In this document: positions 5,544 through 5,782 of the stretch, one piece after another
Layout: each line of letters opens with the position of its first letter
How positions within the stretch are numbered: position 1 is the first letter of the stretch
NCBI GenBank assembly: GCA_030017935.1
Contig: JASEGF010000142.1
Span: forward strand, 1 to 5,782
DNA length: 5,782 nt
Origin: Bacteroidales bacterium
GTDB lineage: Bacteria > Bacteroidota > Bacteroidia > Bacteroidales > DTU049
Direction of reading: 5' to 3'
The notes under the pieces: generated by a model
What the model was told of the DNA's origin: nothing
The model's input: the letters and a program-made list of their open reading frames with translations, nothing else
Databases searched by the model: none
Made by a program: the position numbers and the translations under genes

Positions 5544-5782
5544 TTATATTTTATTATGGTAGTAATCCATAATGCCAAGATTACCCATTCTGAAAGCCTC
5601 TGATATGGCTAGAGGTATTTGAGCTTCAGCTTCGATGACTTTAGCACGAGCCTCTTGAGCTTTAGCTTTCATCTCTTGCTCTAAGGCTACTGCCATAGCT
5701 CTACGTTCTTCAGCTTTAGCTTGTGCTATATTTTTATCTGCTTGAGCTTGATCCATTTGTAGCTGTGCACCGATATTTTTAC
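5544..5782 (-). CDS. floA: Flotillin-like protein FloA, third copy (tail lost; 5' part outside window)
   Basis: The frame is open to the right edge, and the visible residues correspond to about 235-312 of the middle copy. These are the end of the SPFH core (GKNIGAQLQMDQ), the coiled coil and the truncated ending DYYHNKI. All visible bases match the middle copy, including the one-base deletion and the early stop. The methionine at 5754-5756 is internal and not a start. The gene presumably begins about 700 bases beyond the window. Confidence 0.92.
   Translation of the reverse strand, partial: KNIGAQLQMDQAQADKNIAQAKAEERRAMAVALEQEMKAKAQEARAKVIEAEAQIPLAISEAFRMGNLGIMDYYHNKI
5544..5782. repeat. Tandem repeat unit 3, beginning only
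   Basis: The first 239 bases of a third period, identical to 4008-4246. The window ends inside it, so the total number of units is unknown. Confidence 0.95.

Noticed and set aside
2472..5782. A transposable element as the cause of the 1536-bp repeats
   Set aside because: No transposase, terminal inverted repeats or target duplications are visible. The repeats abut directly in one orientation, as in tandem duplication.
2472..5782. CRISPR array
   Set aside because: The repeats are gene-length with no short direct repeats or unique spacers.

Overview
The window is AT-rich and looks like a chromosomal segment from a member of the Bacteroidota. Three things point there: the Rhs core signature of that phylum (SVDPLA, then SISPY, then FIDPDGN), a -33 TTTG / -7 TATATTTG promoter upstream of nfeD, and the lack of purine-rich Shine-Dalgarno sites before the starts. 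I cannot name a genus from the sequence.

Left part, + strand (1-2213). The window opens inside a large Rhs-type polymorphic toxin gene. Only the end of its core and its variable C-terminal toxin module are present. The frame is open to the left edge, so the true start lies outside. The toxin tip resembles the polymorphic toxin type 44 family. Its stop overlaps, by ATGA, the start of a small predicted lipoprotein that is the likely immunity partner. Beyond it lies a decayed second Rhs core segment (about 1405-2060) with in-frame stops and a frame change at an A9 run. This is a dead orphan Rhs cassette. About 350 bases of sequence without a recognisable gene follow.

Right part, - strand (2409-5782). 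This is a tandem array of an nfeD-floA operon with an exact period of 1536 bases: two complete units and the start of a third that runs off the window. Each unit encodes a short NfeD (membrane segments plus OB-fold) and, 4 bases later, the flotillin-like SPFH protein FloA. Each complete unit carries its own promoter in the spacer. From 3022 to 4246 the sequence is, by eye, identical to 4558-5782. In contrast, the 3' half of the outermost floA (2489-3021) differs from the next copy at about 20 positions, nearly all silent.

The outer floA keeps the conserved C-terminal tail. The inner copies have lost it through a one-base deletion, and a relic of the tail is still readable past the new stop. 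A perfect 14-bp inverted repeat now occupies that relic. The array therefore encodes two FloA forms, full-length (333 aa) and tail-less (312 aa), plus at least two identical NfeD proteins. Either this is a recently homogenised gene amplification, or an assembly artefact has exaggerated the copy number. The Rhs locus and the floA array converge on each other and show no evident functional link.
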